A stretch of 64,000 bases of DNA from an uncultured Anaerolineales bacterium (GCA_937928015.1 CALFXA010000051.1:1-64000), one strand, 5' to 3'. Positions 16,197 to 25,133 are shown, counted from the first letter of the stretch. The notes: generated from the sequence alone by a model not told the origin. Made by a program: numbers and translations.

Positions 16197-17066
16197 GTGA
16201 ACAAATTTCTGGGCGCCCTACTCATCGTCATCTCTGCCACCTCGTTTGGGACGCTGGCCATCCTGGGCCGCTACGCCTACGCCGACGGCATGGACACGTT
16301 CACGGTACTGGCCCTGCGCTTCAGTCTGGCCGCCGCGCTGATGGCGTTCATTCTGGTGGTTCGGCGGGAATCTTTTCCGCGCGGGAAGACGCTCTGGCAG
16401 TTGGTCGGCATGGGCGCGCTGGGCTATGTGGGACAATCCTACTCGTACATGAGCGCCATCAAATTTGCCTCGGCGGGATTGGTGGCCTTGCTGTTGTACC
16501 TGTATCCCGTCTTCGTGGCGGTGCTCTCAGCGATCTTCCTCAAGGAAAAGTTCACCCCGCTCAAGATCTCGGCGTTGACCCTCGCCACGCTGGGCGCGGC
16601 GCTGACGGCGAATCCGCAGGGCGGCAGTTGGTCAGGCATCCTGTTCGCGATCACGGCGGCGGGCATCTACTCGATCTACATCATCGTCGGGACGGGCGTG
16701 ATGCAGCGCGTCTCGGCGTTGCAATCCTCGACGGTAATCTTCGCCTCGGCGGGTGCCGTGTATTCCGTGCTGGCCCTCGTCAACGGGCCGCACCTTCCAC
16801 AAACGGGAGCAGGCTGGGGGTCGGTCGGGGCAATCGTCCTCGTGGCAACGGTCATCCCCGTGGTCACCTTTCTGGCAGGCCTGCAGCGCATTGGCCCGAC
16901 CAACGCATCCATGCTCTCGACCTTCGAGCCCATCGTGACCGTGTTGCTGGCGGCCTGGCTCTTCGGCGAGGCGCTCCCTGCACAAACCCTGGCGGGTGGC
17001 GCACTGATTCTAATTGCTGTCATCCTGCTGGCGCGCGGTGAGCTCTCCGCGAACCTGCCCGCCTGA
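16197..17066 (+). CDS. EamA/DMT-family transporter
   Basis: 289 aa from GTG 16197. Ten hydrophobic helices are arranged as two EamA repeats (about 5-140 and 150-285), each opening with the typical small-residue helices and ending in the K-E-x-F/G-E-A type motif (F-L-K-E-K-F near 122 and L-F-G-E-A-L near 263). DMT-superfamily carriers export amino acids, nucleotide precursors or other metabolites; the substrate is unknown. GTG is preferred over ATG 16143, which falls in the likely -10 box. Confidence 0.85.
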   Translation: MNKFLGALLIVISATSFGTLAILGRYAYADGMDTFTVLALRFSLAAALMAFILVVRRESFPRGKTLWQLVGMGALGYVGQSYSYMSAIKFASAGLVALLLYLYPVFVAVLSAIFLKEKFTPLKISALTLATLGAALTANPQGGSWSGILFAITAAGIYSIYIIVGTGVMQRVSALQSSTVIFASAGAVYSVLALVNGPHLPQTGAGWGSVGAIVLVATVIPVVTFLAGLQRIGPTNASMLSTFEPIVTVLLAAWLFGEALPAQTLAGGALILIAVILLARGELSANLPA

Positions 17067-17206
17067 AACTTACAAAATTGTTAGATTTTTCGGGGTTCCT
17101 GTAAGGAATGCAGGGCGGCCCTTCAACTATACTCTTGCTAAAATTGCACGACAAATTCTTCGCAACCTCCCCGTACGAAAGACAAGCACGTTACTCAGGA
17201 GACCTC

Positions 17207-18772
17207 ATGCTCAGAAGGCTGTTTTTGCTTGGGCTGCTGGCCGTATCCCTCTTTGCCCTGCCAATCCGCACCCAGGCGCAATCCAACCTTGCCGCCCCAA
17301 ATGTTTTCCGTGACGTGTCCCAGTATCACTGGGCCGCTTCGTGGATCAACCAACTTTATAATGAAGGCGTGACAGGCGGTTGCTCGACCGATCCGCTCAA
17401 ATACTGCCCAGACAACACCGTCAACCGCGCACAGATGGCGGTCTTCCTGGTGCGCGTCATCCACGGGCAGAATTTCACCCCGCCCGCTGCAACCACCATC
17501 TTCGGAGACGTACCCGCCAGCCATTGGGCCAACCGCTGGATCAATCAACTCTACACTGACGGCGTGACGGGCGGATGCTCGACCTCGCCGCTGTTGTTCT
17601 GCCCTGACGCAGGCGTCAGCCGCGCACAGATGGCGGTCTTCCTGTTGCGCGCCGTGAACGGAAAGAATTACACGCCGCCCGCCTCGGGGAATATCTTCGG
17701 CGATGTGCCCTCCAATTATTGGGCCCACGACTGGATCAGCCAGTTCTACAACGCTGGCTACACGGGCGGATGCACCACCTCCCCTTTGAATTTCTGTCCC
17801 AATGCATCGCTCAGTCGCGCGCAAATGGCCGTCTTCCTGCTGCGAGCCATCCACGGCACGACCTATTCGCCGCCTGCCATCCAATTGGTGGCGCCAAGCA
17901 TCAGCGGCTGCCAGATTCTCCCGCAGAACAATGTCTGGAACACGCCCGTGGACAACCTGCCTGTCCATCCGCTCTCCGACCAGTGGGTCAACACCCTCGG
18001 GCGGACCGCCAACTTCCACATGCACTTCAGTTCGGGCACCTACAACGGCGGCCCCATCGGTCTCCCTTACAACGTGGTCTCAGGCGCGAGTGTCACCAAA
18101 TACAACGTCAATTTTCAATATTACCTGCAATCGGACCCTGGCCCGTATCCCATCCCTATCAACCCGCTAATCGAGTGGGGTTCTGACGCTCATGTGCTGA
18201 TCCTCGACACGGACAACTGCCGCTTGTATGAACTCTACGAGGGAGCGTACGCCAACGGGCAGTGGAGCGCGGGTTCGGGCGCCGTTTGGGATTTAAGCTC
18301 GAATGCCCTGCGCCCCAACGGCTGGACCTCCGCCGACGCGGCGGGCCTGCCCATCCTGCCTGGCCTGGTCCGCTACGACGAGGTGGCGGCAGGCTTTATC
18401 TATCACGCCCTGCGTTTCTCGGCCCGCTACTCCAACAGCTACATCTGGCCTGCGCGGCATCTCACTAGCGGAACGGCAGGCACACTGACCTCCACGCCGC
18501 CCTTCGGAGCCCGGTTCCGCCTGAAGGCCTCGTACGATATTTCAGGTTTCCCGCCTGAGATGCAGGTCGTCTTACAGGCCATGAAGACCTATGGCATCAT
18601 CCTGGCCGACACTCAAACCAGCGACACGCCGCGTTGGACAGTGCAGGGCACGCCCGACTTACGCTGGGACCAGCTCATCGTCCACACTATGGACGTGTTG
18701 ACGGGCAATGACTTCGAGGCGGTGGACGAATCCAGCCTGATGCTCGACGTCAACTCGGGCCGCACGCGCTAG
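17207..18772 (+). CDS. SLH-domain surface protein, copy 1
   Basis: 521 aa. Start ATG 17207 has CAGGAG seven bases upstream. A signal peptide (1-25, A-Q-A-Q end) is followed by three S-layer-homology repeats at about 28-90, 92-150 and 152-210. Each has F-x-D-V-x-x-x-x-W-A-x-x-W-I-x-x-L/F-Y, G-V-T-G-G-C and R-A-Q-M-A-V-F-L-x-R. Each repeat carries two Cys, probably disulphide-bonded outside the cell. The remaining 300 residues form a domain with W-N-T-P-V-D, G-S-D-A-H, D-T-D-N-C and W-P-A-R-H motifs, of unknown function. SLH repeats bind secondary cell-wall polymers. The adjacent copy has exactly the same length. Confidence 0.85.
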   Translation: MLRRLFLLGLLAVSLFALPIRTQAQSNLAAPNVFRDVSQYHWAASWINQLYNEGVTGGCSTDPLKYCPDNTVNRAQMAVFLVRVIHGQNFTPPAATTIFGDVPASHWANRWINQLYTDGVTGGCSTSPLLFCPDAGVSRAQMAVFLLRAVNGKNYTPPASGNIFGDVPSNYWAHDWISQFYNAGYTGGCTTSPLNFCPNASLSRAQMAVFLLRAIHGTTYSPPAIQLVAPSISGCQILPQNNVWNTPVDNLPVHPLSDQWVNTLGRTANFHMHFSSGTYNGGPIGLPYNVVSGASVTKYNVNFQYYLQSDPGPYPIPINPLIEWGSDAHVLILDTDNCRLYELYEGAYANGQWSAGSGAVWDLSSNALRPNGWTSADAAGLPILPGLVRYDEVAAGFIYHALRFSARYSNSYIWPARHLTSGTAGTLTSTPPFGARFRLKASYDISGFPPEMQVVLQAMKTYGIILADTQTSDTPRWTVQGTPDLRWDQLIVHTMDVLTGNDFEAVDESSLMLDVNSGRTR

Positions 18773-18875
18773 GCGAATGTCATTGCGAGGGCTGGGAGTC
18801 AGGCAGCGTTCTTTGCACAACAAAACCCAGCCCGAAACAATCTCCAGATTTTCCAGTTTTTTTCGGGAGGCATCC

Positions 18876-20441
18876 ATGTTCAGGAAAATTCTCTTGCTCG
18901 GGTGGATGACCACCCTGGTTTTCGCCTGTTTCAGTCCCGCGCAGGCCGCTCCCGTCTCGCGGCCAAGCGCCGCGCCCAATCTCTTTCTCGATGTATCGCA
19001 GCGGCATTGGGCCGCACCCTGGATCAACCAGCTCTATAACGAAGGCGTGACGGGCGGCTGCTCTACCAACCCACTCAAGTATTGCCCCGATGCCACCGTC
19101 AACCGCGCACAGATGGCCGTCTTCCTCGGGCGTGTGATCCACGGCAGCGCCCACACTCCTCCCACTCCTGCAAATGTCTTCGGCGACGTGCCCACCATGT
19201 ACTGGGCCAATGCCTGGATCAATCTACTCTACACCGACGGCGTGACGGGCGGCTGCTCCACCAACCCGTTATTGTTCTGCCCCGAGGCGGGAGTCAGCCG
19301 CGCGCAGATGGCCGTCTTCCTGTTGCGCGCCACACATGGGAAAGATTACACGCCGCCTGCTTCGGGGGATGTCTTCGCCGACGTTCCTGCCAGCCACTGG
19401 GCCCACGATTGGGTCAATCAGTTCTACACCGAGGGCTTCACGGGCGGATGCGGAACCGCTCCCCTGCGCTATTGCCCCGACACATTGCTCACTCGCGCGC
19501 AAATGGCCGTCTTCCTGCTGCGCGCCATCCACGGACCGACCTACTCTCCGCCCGCCATCGACCTGATCGGCCCGACCATCGGCGGCTGTCCCATCTATCC
19601 GCTTGACAACATCTGGAATACCCCCGTGGACGGGCTGCCCGTCCATACCCGCTCGGCACAATGGATCAACTCCATTGGCGCGGGCACAGGCTTCCACATG
19701 GACTTCGGCTCGGGCACCTGGGATGGCGGCAAGATCGGCATCCCATATAATGTGGTCTCGGGTGCGACGGTCACGAAATATTCCCCTGTCTTCCTCTATG
19801 CGGGCGAGTCCGACGCGGGGCCCTATCCGCTCCCAGCCACTCCGCTACAAGAGTATGGCTCCGATCATCACATTCTCACCGTCGATACGGACAATTGTCA
19901 TTTGTATGAACTGTACGCCGCAAGTTTTGTGAGCGGAAATTGGCACGCAGGTTCGGGCGCTATTTGGGACCTGAACTCGAACGCCTTGCGCCCCAACGGC
20001 TGGACCTCCGCCGATGCAGCGGGCCTGCCCATTTTGCCTGGCTTGGTCCGTTATGATGAGATCGTGGACGGCGTCATCAACCATGCCCTGCGCTTCACCG
20101 CCAATTCCACCAACAGTTACATCTGGCCCGCGCGGCATCTCACCAGCGGCACGGCAGGCGTATTGACCTCCACGCCGCCAATGGGAGCGCGTTTCCGATT
20201 GAAGGCCTCCTACGACATTTCGGGGTTCGCGCCCGAGATGCAGATCATCCTGCAGGCCATGAAGACCTACGGCATCATCCTGGCGGACAACGGCTCGGAC
20301 TGGTACGTCAGCGGCGCGCCTGATGAACGCTGGGACAACGACATGCTGCACACCCTCGACGTGCTGACAGGCGCGGACTTCGAGGCCGTGGATGAATCCA
20401 GCCTGATGGTGGATTCCGACTCAGGGCAGGTCCATCCGTAA
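18876..20441 (+). CDS. SLH-domain surface protein, copy 2
   Basis: 521 aa, the tandem paralogue of the gene at 17207, collinear over the whole length. GGGAGG at 18865-18870 sets ATG 18876. A signal peptide ends near A-Q-A-A. Three Cys-containing SLH repeats (about 30-210) precede the same C-terminal domain, with W-N-T-P-V-D, G-S-D-H-H, D-T-D-N-C, S-N-A-L-R-P-N-G-W-T and W-P-A-R-H-L-T-S-G-T-A-G kept unchanged. The conserved His, Asp and Cys positions suggest a metal-binding or catalytic site, which is inference. Its TAA overlaps the ATG of the next gene by one base. Confidence 0.85.
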   Translation: MFRKILLLGWMTTLVFACFSPAQAAPVSRPSAAPNLFLDVSQRHWAAPWINQLYNEGVTGGCSTNPLKYCPDATVNRAQMAVFLGRVIHGSAHTPPTPANVFGDVPTMYWANAWINLLYTDGVTGGCSTNPLLFCPEAGVSRAQMAVFLLRATHGKDYTPPASGDVFADVPASHWAHDWVNQFYTEGFTGGCGTAPLRYCPDTLLTRAQMAVFLLRAIHGPTYSPPAIDLIGPTIGGCPIYPLDNIWNTPVDGLPVHTRSAQWINSIGAGTGFHMDFGSGTWDGGKIGIPYNVVSGATVTKYSPVFLYAGESDAGPYPLPATPLQEYGSDHHILTVDTDNCHLYELYAASFVSGNWHAGSGAIWDLNSNALRPNGWTSADAAGLPILPGLVRYDEIVDGVINHALRFTANSTNSYIWPARHLTSGTAGVLTSTPPMGARFRLKASYDISGFAPEMQIILQAMKTYGIILADNGSDWYVSGAPDERWDNDMLHTLDVLTGADFEAVDESSLMVDSDSGQVHP

Positions 20442-21040
20442 TGGGGATGCTGATCGCGCTCGTCGGGCCGAGTGGCGTCGGCAAGACCACACTCTTGAAT
20501 GCCCTCAATGCTGAGGGCATTTTTGCGGTCGGCCTTGAGAGCCACGCCGAGCGCCCCTTTCAGGCGTTGTTCAAGGAAGACGCGCGCTACGCCCTGGCCA
20601 ATCAGCTCGATTATCTGATCTACCGCGCCGAACAGGAACGGGAACTGCGCGCCGATCCACGGCCCGCGCTGACCGACGGCGGCCTGGACATGGACTTTTA
20701 CGGTTTCACGCGACTCTTCCACGCGAACGGCTGGCTGACCGACCCCGAACTGGATCTGTGCCGCCGTTTCCATGTGCTGACCCGCAGCCTGCTCCCGCCT
20801 CCCGATTTGATCGTGGCCCTGAGCGCCTCACCCGAAGCCATCCGCGCACGATTGGCCGCTCGAAACCGAATCAACATCGCGTCCGAGAAAGATGCCGAGG
20901 CGTTGGAGCGTTTCGTCGCGGAGTGGCTGGCCTCGGTCTCAGCCGAAAAGGTTCTGCGGCTCGACGTCACAGACGAGGATCCAGGCTATTCCCGCAGCGT
21001 GAGCCTCCTTCAAGTAAAATTGGCGGATATTAAGACCTGA
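20441..21040 (+). CDS. P-loop kinase-like NTPase (deoxynucleoside-kinase/AAA-like)
   Basis: 199 aa. Walker A G-P-S-G-V-G-K-T-T is at residues 9-17. D-G-G-L-D-M-D near 78 and R-x-x-x-R-N-R near 148 (lid-like Arg) fit a nucleoside or nucleotide kinase fold. L-I-V-A-L-S-A-S near 128 resembles the product-side strand of dNK/AAA_28 proteins. It starts in a TAATG overlap with the second SLH gene, so translation is likely coupled. The substrate is unknown. Its stop codon lies inside a long hairpin (21032-21066). Confidence 0.72.
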   Translation: MGMLIALVGPSGVGKTTLLNALNAEGIFAVGLESHAERPFQALFKEDARYALANQLDYLIYRAEQERELRADPRPALTDGGLDMDFYGFTRLFHANGWLTDPELDLCRRFHVLTRSLLPPPDLIVALSASPEAIRARLAARNRINIASEKDAEALERFVAEWLASVSAEKVLRLDVTDEDPGYSRSVSLLQVKLADIKT

Positions 21041-21066
21041 TAGGTTTTCGAAACCTGTCAGGTCTT
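21032..21066. repeat. 16-bp-stem palindrome around a stop codon
   Basis: AAGACCTGATAGGTTT (21032-21047) pairs with 21051-21066 with one G-T wobble and a 3-base loop. There is no T run, so it may be a transcript-end protector or an interspersed palindromic element and not a classic terminator. Confidence 0.7.
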
Positions 21067-21088
21067 GAATCCAACTTTAGAGGAAGCC

Positions 21089-22318
21089 ATGCCCCTACCT
21101 TCGCATCACCTTGACCTGAACCGCCCCGACTTTATCGCCGACCCCTATGCGGACCTCGCCCGCCTGCGCGAGGAAGCCCCCATCTTCTACGACGAAACTT
21201 GGAACAAGGTCTTCTTCACACGGCACGCCGACATCTCGGCGCTGCTGCGCGACAAGCGCCTGGGCCGCTCGATCCTGCACATCCTCTCGCGCGATGAGCT
21301 GGGCTGGCCGCCGCCGGACCCGCGCCTGAGGGAGTTCCAGCGCTTCCAGGATAACGTCTTCATGGACTGGGAGCCGCCCGCGCACACGCGCCTGCGCTTG
21401 CTGGTCTCGAAGGTCTTCACACCCAAACGCGTGGAAAGCCTGCGCGGCAAATTGGAGGCCACCGTCCACCAATTGATCGACGCGGTCGAAGCGGACGGCG
21501 GCTGCGACTTCGTGCGCGACATCGCCGAGCCGCTGCCCGTGGCGATGATCGCCGACCTGCTGGGCGTCCCCGAGGCGGACCGCCATCATCTGCGCCCGTG
21601 GTCGGCGGCCATCGTCAAGATGTACGAGTTAGGCTACACCGACGAACAGGTCGAGGAAGCCAACCGCGCCGCCAGTGAATTCATGGAATATATCGGCGGA
21701 TTGGCGGCTGAGCGCCGCCTCCACCCGCAGGATGACTTAATCAGCGGATTGGTGCAGGTCGAGGAGGCGGGTCAGACCTTGAGCGAGGACGAGTTGCGCG
21801 CCACCTGCATCTTCCTGCTCAACGCGGGGCACGAGGCCACCGTCAACGGCTCGGCGCTGGGCCTGCGGGCGCTGCTGGGGCATCCCGAGCAGTTGGCCGC
21901 GCTGAAGGAGTCCGTGGCAGGCGGGGACGCGCCCTTGCTCAAGACGGGCGTGGATGAGATGCTGCGCTACGACACGCCCTTGCCAATGTTCGAGCGTTAT
22001 GTGTTGGAAGACCTGGAGATCGGCGGGGTCCGCCTCGAACGCGGCATGGAGGTGGCCTTGCTGTACATCTCGGGCAACCGCGACTCGCTGCGCTTCGAGC
22101 GCGCCGACCAGTTCGACCTGACCCGCCGCGACAATCCGCTGCTGACCTTCGGGCTGGGCACGCATTACTGTCTGGGCGCGCCGCTGGCCCGCCTGGAGAT
22201 GCAGGTGCTGTTCGGAACCCTGCTGCGGCGTCTGCCAAACGTCCACCGGGCGGGAGAGGCCGAGTTCGCGCGCGGTTTCGTCATCCGTGGGCTGACATCC
22301 CTGCCAATCGGGTTTTAA
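21089..22318 (+). CDS. Cytochrome P450
   Basis: 409 aa. Start ATG 21089 has AGAGGAAG upstream. I-helix A-G-H-E-A-T is near 248, the K-helix E-M-L-R (E-x-x-R) near 290, and the heme-ligand loop F-G-L-G-T-H-Y-C-L-G-A-P-L-A-R near 356 with the axial Cys. The length is typical of soluble bacterial P450s. It needs a ferredoxin and reductase, and none is adjacent. The substrate is unknown; lipid, terpene or macrolide oxidation are all possible. The P450-specific acid/alcohol pair in the I helix is present as E-A-T. Confidence 0.95.
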   Translation: MPLPSHHLDLNRPDFIADPYADLARLREEAPIFYDETWNKVFFTRHADISALLRDKRLGRSILHILSRDELGWPPPDPRLREFQRFQDNVFMDWEPPAHTRLRLLVSKVFTPKRVESLRGKLEATVHQLIDAVEADGGCDFVRDIAEPLPVAMIADLLGVPEADRHHLRPWSAAIVKMYELGYTDEQVEEANRAASEFMEYIGGLAAERRLHPQDDLISGLVQVEEAGQTLSEDELRATCIFLLNAGHEATVNGSALGLRALLGHPEQLAALKESVAGGDAPLLKTGVDEMLRYDTPLPMFERYVLEDLEIGGVRLERGMEVALLYISGNRDSLRFERADQFDLTRRDNPLLTFGLGTHYCLGAPLARLEMQVLFGTLLRRLPNVHRAGEAEFARGFVIRGLTSLPIGF

Positions 22319-22387
22319 GCTTCTCTTGTGACCCCATCCCAAACCAGATATACTCACCCCACTTCATCGCCAAAAGAGGAGAGTATC

Positions 22388-22831
22388 ATGACAAACGATT
22401 TCTATCGGTCGAGCGCCGTCTTCGGTGCGGGGCTGGGGGCCTGGATGGGTGCCCTGCTGGGCGCGGCGGCGGGCGCCATCACCGTCACCTGGAATGGGGC
22501 ATTGATCGGCACGGGCGTGGGTCTGGCGCTCGGGGTTTTGACGGGGGCGCTGACGGGGCTGACCACCGCCAAAACGGCGGGAACCACAGGCGGGGTCAGC
22601 ATCGGGGCCTATACGGGCATGGGGCTGGGCGCGGTGCTGGGCGCAATCCTGGGTGCGGCGGTTCCCGATGCCTGGCGGATGGGCGTCAACACCCAACACA
22701 CGCCTGTGCTCGACGCGCTGACCCAGGGCCGTTTCGAGACGGCCGTGCTGATCTGCTTCGCCCTGGCGATCCTCGGGACGGCGGTCGGCGCCTGGGTGAG
22801 CGGCAGGAATTTCATCCCGCGCAAGGTCTGA
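22388..22831 (+). CDS. Glycine-zipper membrane protein
   Basis: 147 aa. Start ATG 22388 follows AGAGGAGAG. Four to five Gly/Ala-rich helices carry repeated G-x3-G-x3-G spacing (G-A-G-L-G-A-W-M-G-A-L-L-G-A and similar), as in glycine-zipper proteins that oligomerise in the membrane. A soluble segment near 95-118 precedes the last helix. The function is not recognised. It is the last GC-rich gene before cassette array B. Confidence 0.6.
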   Translation: MTNDFYRSSAVFGAGLGAWMGALLGAAAGAITVTWNGALIGTGVGLALGVLTGALTGLTTAKTAGTTGGVSIGAYTGMGLGAVLGAILGAAVPDAWRMGVNTQHTPVLDALTQGRFETAVLICFALAILGTAVGAWVSGRNFIPRKV

Positions 22832-22932
22832 GGCTTTGGGCAAAAAGGGGGGTGACGGCCAGTTCGCTCTATGGATTTGGGAGATTAGACGGCGGGATAT
22901 CCACTCGTTGGACTTTTGTGCATTTCCATTTG
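22832..22932. other. Junction between chromosome and array B
   Basis: No gene is seen. Bases 22886-22908 contain AGACGGC, then GATATCCACTCGT, which resembles the P7-plus-index sequence found at the contig start. GTTGGAC at 22907-22913 is the exact reverse complement of the R'' box GTCCAAC at 23662 and is the better candidate for the left edge of cassette B1. Confidence 0.5.
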
Positions 22933-22961
22933 TTGTCCCGAATTGGCATTGATTGTATAAT
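22933..22961 (+). promoter_or_regulatory. Promoter ahead of array B
   Basis: TTGTCC (22933-22938), a 17-base spacer, then a perfect TATAAT (22956-22961). The expected start of transcription near 22968 lies just ahead of a 26-bp palindrome. It reads into the first cassette gene at 23032 and perhaps the whole array, like the Pc promoter of integrons. Confidence 0.6.
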
Positions 22962-22980
22962 CAAAAGCGTCGTACAAAGG

Positions 22981-23006
22981 GGTTTATACAGCATGCTGTA
23001 TAAACC
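22981..23006. repeat. Perfect 26-bp palindrome (candidate operator)
   Basis: The half-site GGTTTATACAGCA (22981-22993) is followed at once by its exact reverse complement. It lies about 13-38 bases after the predicted transcription start and ends three bases before GTTGGGC at 23010. A dimeric repressor site or a transcript hairpin would both fit. Confidence 0.85.
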
Positions 23007-23031
23007 ATAGTTGGGCCGCCACAGGATAGTC

Positions 23032-23649
23032 ATGAGACATTTTTTGCAGAAAATTTTCGGATGGTTGAAGCCACAGTATCATGAGTTAGTAACTTATCAG
23101 TCAACGATTGCTTGCATTGTTTTACTGCTTGCCTACCCAGAACTGCGTCTTACTTATAAGCAAATCATTCACGAGAAGGTCATCGGTGATTGGATTGTCC
23201 TTATGAGTGTACTTGCGGTCTTGGGCATGTTTTTCTCAATCTGGCACGTTTTTACTGCAAGAAAAAAGTTGCTTTGGGAAAAGCAATGGATGGGCGCTTT
23301 TGCAATGAGTGCAAATGGTCTAGCAGGAATTGCTGCTGGTGTCGAGATTTTCCCAACACGATGGTCTTTCATGGCTTTGTTTCCAATTTGGAATATCCTA
23401 GTTGGCATGATTTTGTTGTATCAAATGGGTTTTGCAGAAAATGTGGTCACAGATGAAAACGCGTCATTATTGGAGGTAGGCATTGCAACTGTTTCATTAC
23501 TTGTGATATTTGCCATCGCAAAGTATGGTTTTCATTTAACGTGGGCCGCAACTTTTTCTGTCTGTATGGTTTATTCATCAATAATCACATTTGTTACATC
23601 TTGGTTTACCAATCAGTTTGGCTGGTATTCGGTTAGCAAGTCACAGTAA
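23032..23649 (+). CDS. Membrane protein of unknown function (cassette B1)
   Basis: 205 aa. Six likely transmembrane helices (about 22-40, 53-73, 88-105, 115-133, 145-163 and 170-190) with no recognised motif. ATG 23032 lies 15 bases after GTTGGGC 23010 and 118 after GTTGGAC 22913. The gene is AT-rich. It is the first gene behind the 22933 promoter and the palindrome. Confidence 0.65.
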   Translation: MRHFLQKIFGWLKPQYHELVTYQSTIACIVLLLAYPELRLTYKQIIHEKVIGDWIVLMSVLAVLGMFFSIWHVFTARKKLLWEKQWMGAFAMSANGLAGIAAGVEIFPTRWSFMALFPIWNILVGMILLYQMGFAENVVTDENASLLEVGIATVSLLVIFAIAKYGFHLTWAATFSVCMVYSSIITFVTSWFTNQFGWYSVSKSQ

Positions 23650-23661
23650 TGACAAAAGGCG

Positions 23662-23792
23662 GTCCAACAAAGCGTGCAGCGGACGGCGGGGAGTCTCCCA
23701 CCAAAATGGCAGATTTCTACACTTTGAATTTTTCCGCTTTCAGGCTTTTTTCCACTCTCGCCCGCGTCCGCCGCTAACGCAAACCGTTAGCC
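23662..23792 (+). repeat. attC-B1 recombination site
   Basis: R'' GTCCAAC 23662-23668, R' GTTAGCC 23786-23792. The arms AGCGGACGGCGGGGAG and CGCGTCCGCCGCTAACGC make it the same subtype as attC-A1. Confidence 0.9.
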
Positions 23793-23817
23793 CGCAAAGC
23801 AACACAAACCTCTCAAA

Positions 23818-24987
23818 ATGAAAATGCCCTTATTTAGATATATTATTGCACTAATATTGCTCATCATCCTTATGATTGGGGTTCTAATGTTTCCAATCCC
23901 TATTCAACCTAACATTGGTTCTAGTGATTTCCGCCCATATTGGAGTTCCAGTTTTTTACTCAGAAACGGGCAAGATTTTAGCAATTTATCTAATATGGAT
24001 TCTATTGAAAGGTCGCAAACAAATTGGCGCGAATCATATACGATGTCTGCTTGGTTTTCACCCACTGGAAATTTGATTCTTTTACCTTATACATTTTTGC
24101 CATTCGCACACGCTGTTTATTACTGGTTTATAACCAATATATTAGTTGTTTTTTTAAGCGCAATACTGCTTTGGCAGCGGATTAAAATTCATATTTGGAT
24201 TCCGCTTGGCGTTTCTTTGACATACTCAGCAACATTGGTGTCCTTGTATGTAGGACAGGTTAATACATTAGTAGTGCTAGGCTTATCATTATTTATTTTC
24301 TTTAGCGCAAAAAAGCATGATTTTCTTGCAGGTGCTTGCCTAGTCTTATTGACAATAAAACCCCATCTAGTTATTTTAACTTTGCCATTATTGATACTCA
24401 ATACGATTTGGCAAAGAAAACTGAAAATATTTGCAGGATTTATGAGCGCATTGGTTATATGTACGTTAGTTTTGTGGGGTATATATCCGCGCTGGCTAAA
24501 TAGTTTTTGGCAGGTAATGACCTCTGGCATGAGCAGTTTTCGAGAAGCGCCTACAATCTCAGGACTTTTAGTTCATGCAGGCTACGGATACGGAAAGTGG
24601 CTTTGGATAATTGTTTTGTCACTATCTATAATAATTTGGTGGAAATTAAGGAATAAAATTGATCAACGAATTCTAATAGATACTACTATTCTAATTGGAA
24701 TGCTTGTTTCTCCCATTGGTTGGAGTTATGACCAAATAGTTTTGCTTATTCCTCTTTTGCACGTTTTTGAATGGGTGGTTAGTAGCACCTTGACCAAAGG
24801 TAATATAATGGTCATTGTTTTTATATTGGTGATTGCTAACTCATTATCTTTTTATCAGCGCACCTTTTCCGTAAGCGATGTTTGGTTATTTTGGATACCA
24901 TTAGTTGCTTTAATCGTATATATTTTTTCATGGAAACAAAGACGCATGAAAATTTCAGATGCTGTTTTAGCGATAGAAGCGGGCTAA
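23818..24987 (+). CDS. GT87-like (DUF2029) mannosyltransferase (cassette B2)
   Basis: 389 aa, about ten transmembrane helices. The first outer loop has S-S-D-F-R-P-Y-W (residues about 35-42) with the acidic residue expected of GT-C enzymes. A second pattern, N-T-L-V-V-L-G-L-S, is followed by K-P-H-L near 180, a motif usual in the GT87 (alpha-mannosyltransferase, DUF2029) family. Family members add mannose from polyprenyl-phosphate-mannose outside the membrane. ATG 23818 lies 25 bases after the core. The length is large for a cassette. Confidence 0.75.
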   Translation: MKMPLFRYIIALILLIILMIGVLMFPIPIQPNIGSSDFRPYWSSSFLLRNGQDFSNLSNMDSIERSQTNWRESYTMSAWFSPTGNLILLPYTFLPFAHAVYYWFITNILVVFLSAILLWQRIKIHIWIPLGVSLTYSATLVSLYVGQVNTLVVLGLSLFIFFSAKKHDFLAGACLVLLTIKPHLVILTLPLLILNTIWQRKLKIFAGFMSALVICTLVLWGIYPRWLNSFWQVMTSGMSSFREAPTISGLLVHAGYGYGKWLWIIVLSLSIIIWWKLRNKIDQRILIDTTILIGMLVSPIGWSYDQIVLLIPLLHVFEWVVSSTLTKGNIMVIVFILVIANSLSFYQRTFSVSDVWLFWIPLVALIVYIFSWKQRRMKISDAVLAIEAG

Positions 24988-25109
24988 CAAGGCGCGCACT
25001 GGACGCTGGGAATCTCAGCAATCTCAAGCAGTTTCCTACGCCTTATCATTTTTCTGGCTGGACGGCTTCGCCGTCCCCGCCCCAGCGCAGGTAATGCAAA
25101 CCGTTGGGC
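24982..25109 (+). repeat. attC-B2 recombination site
   Basis: R'' GGCTAAC 24982-24988 overlaps the last codons of the gene at 23818. R' GTTGGGC is at 25103-25109. It has the inner GGACGGC-TTC-GCCGTCC hairpin. Confidence 0.9.
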
Positions 25110-25133
25110 GCACCCCGTATAATAATATTATCT

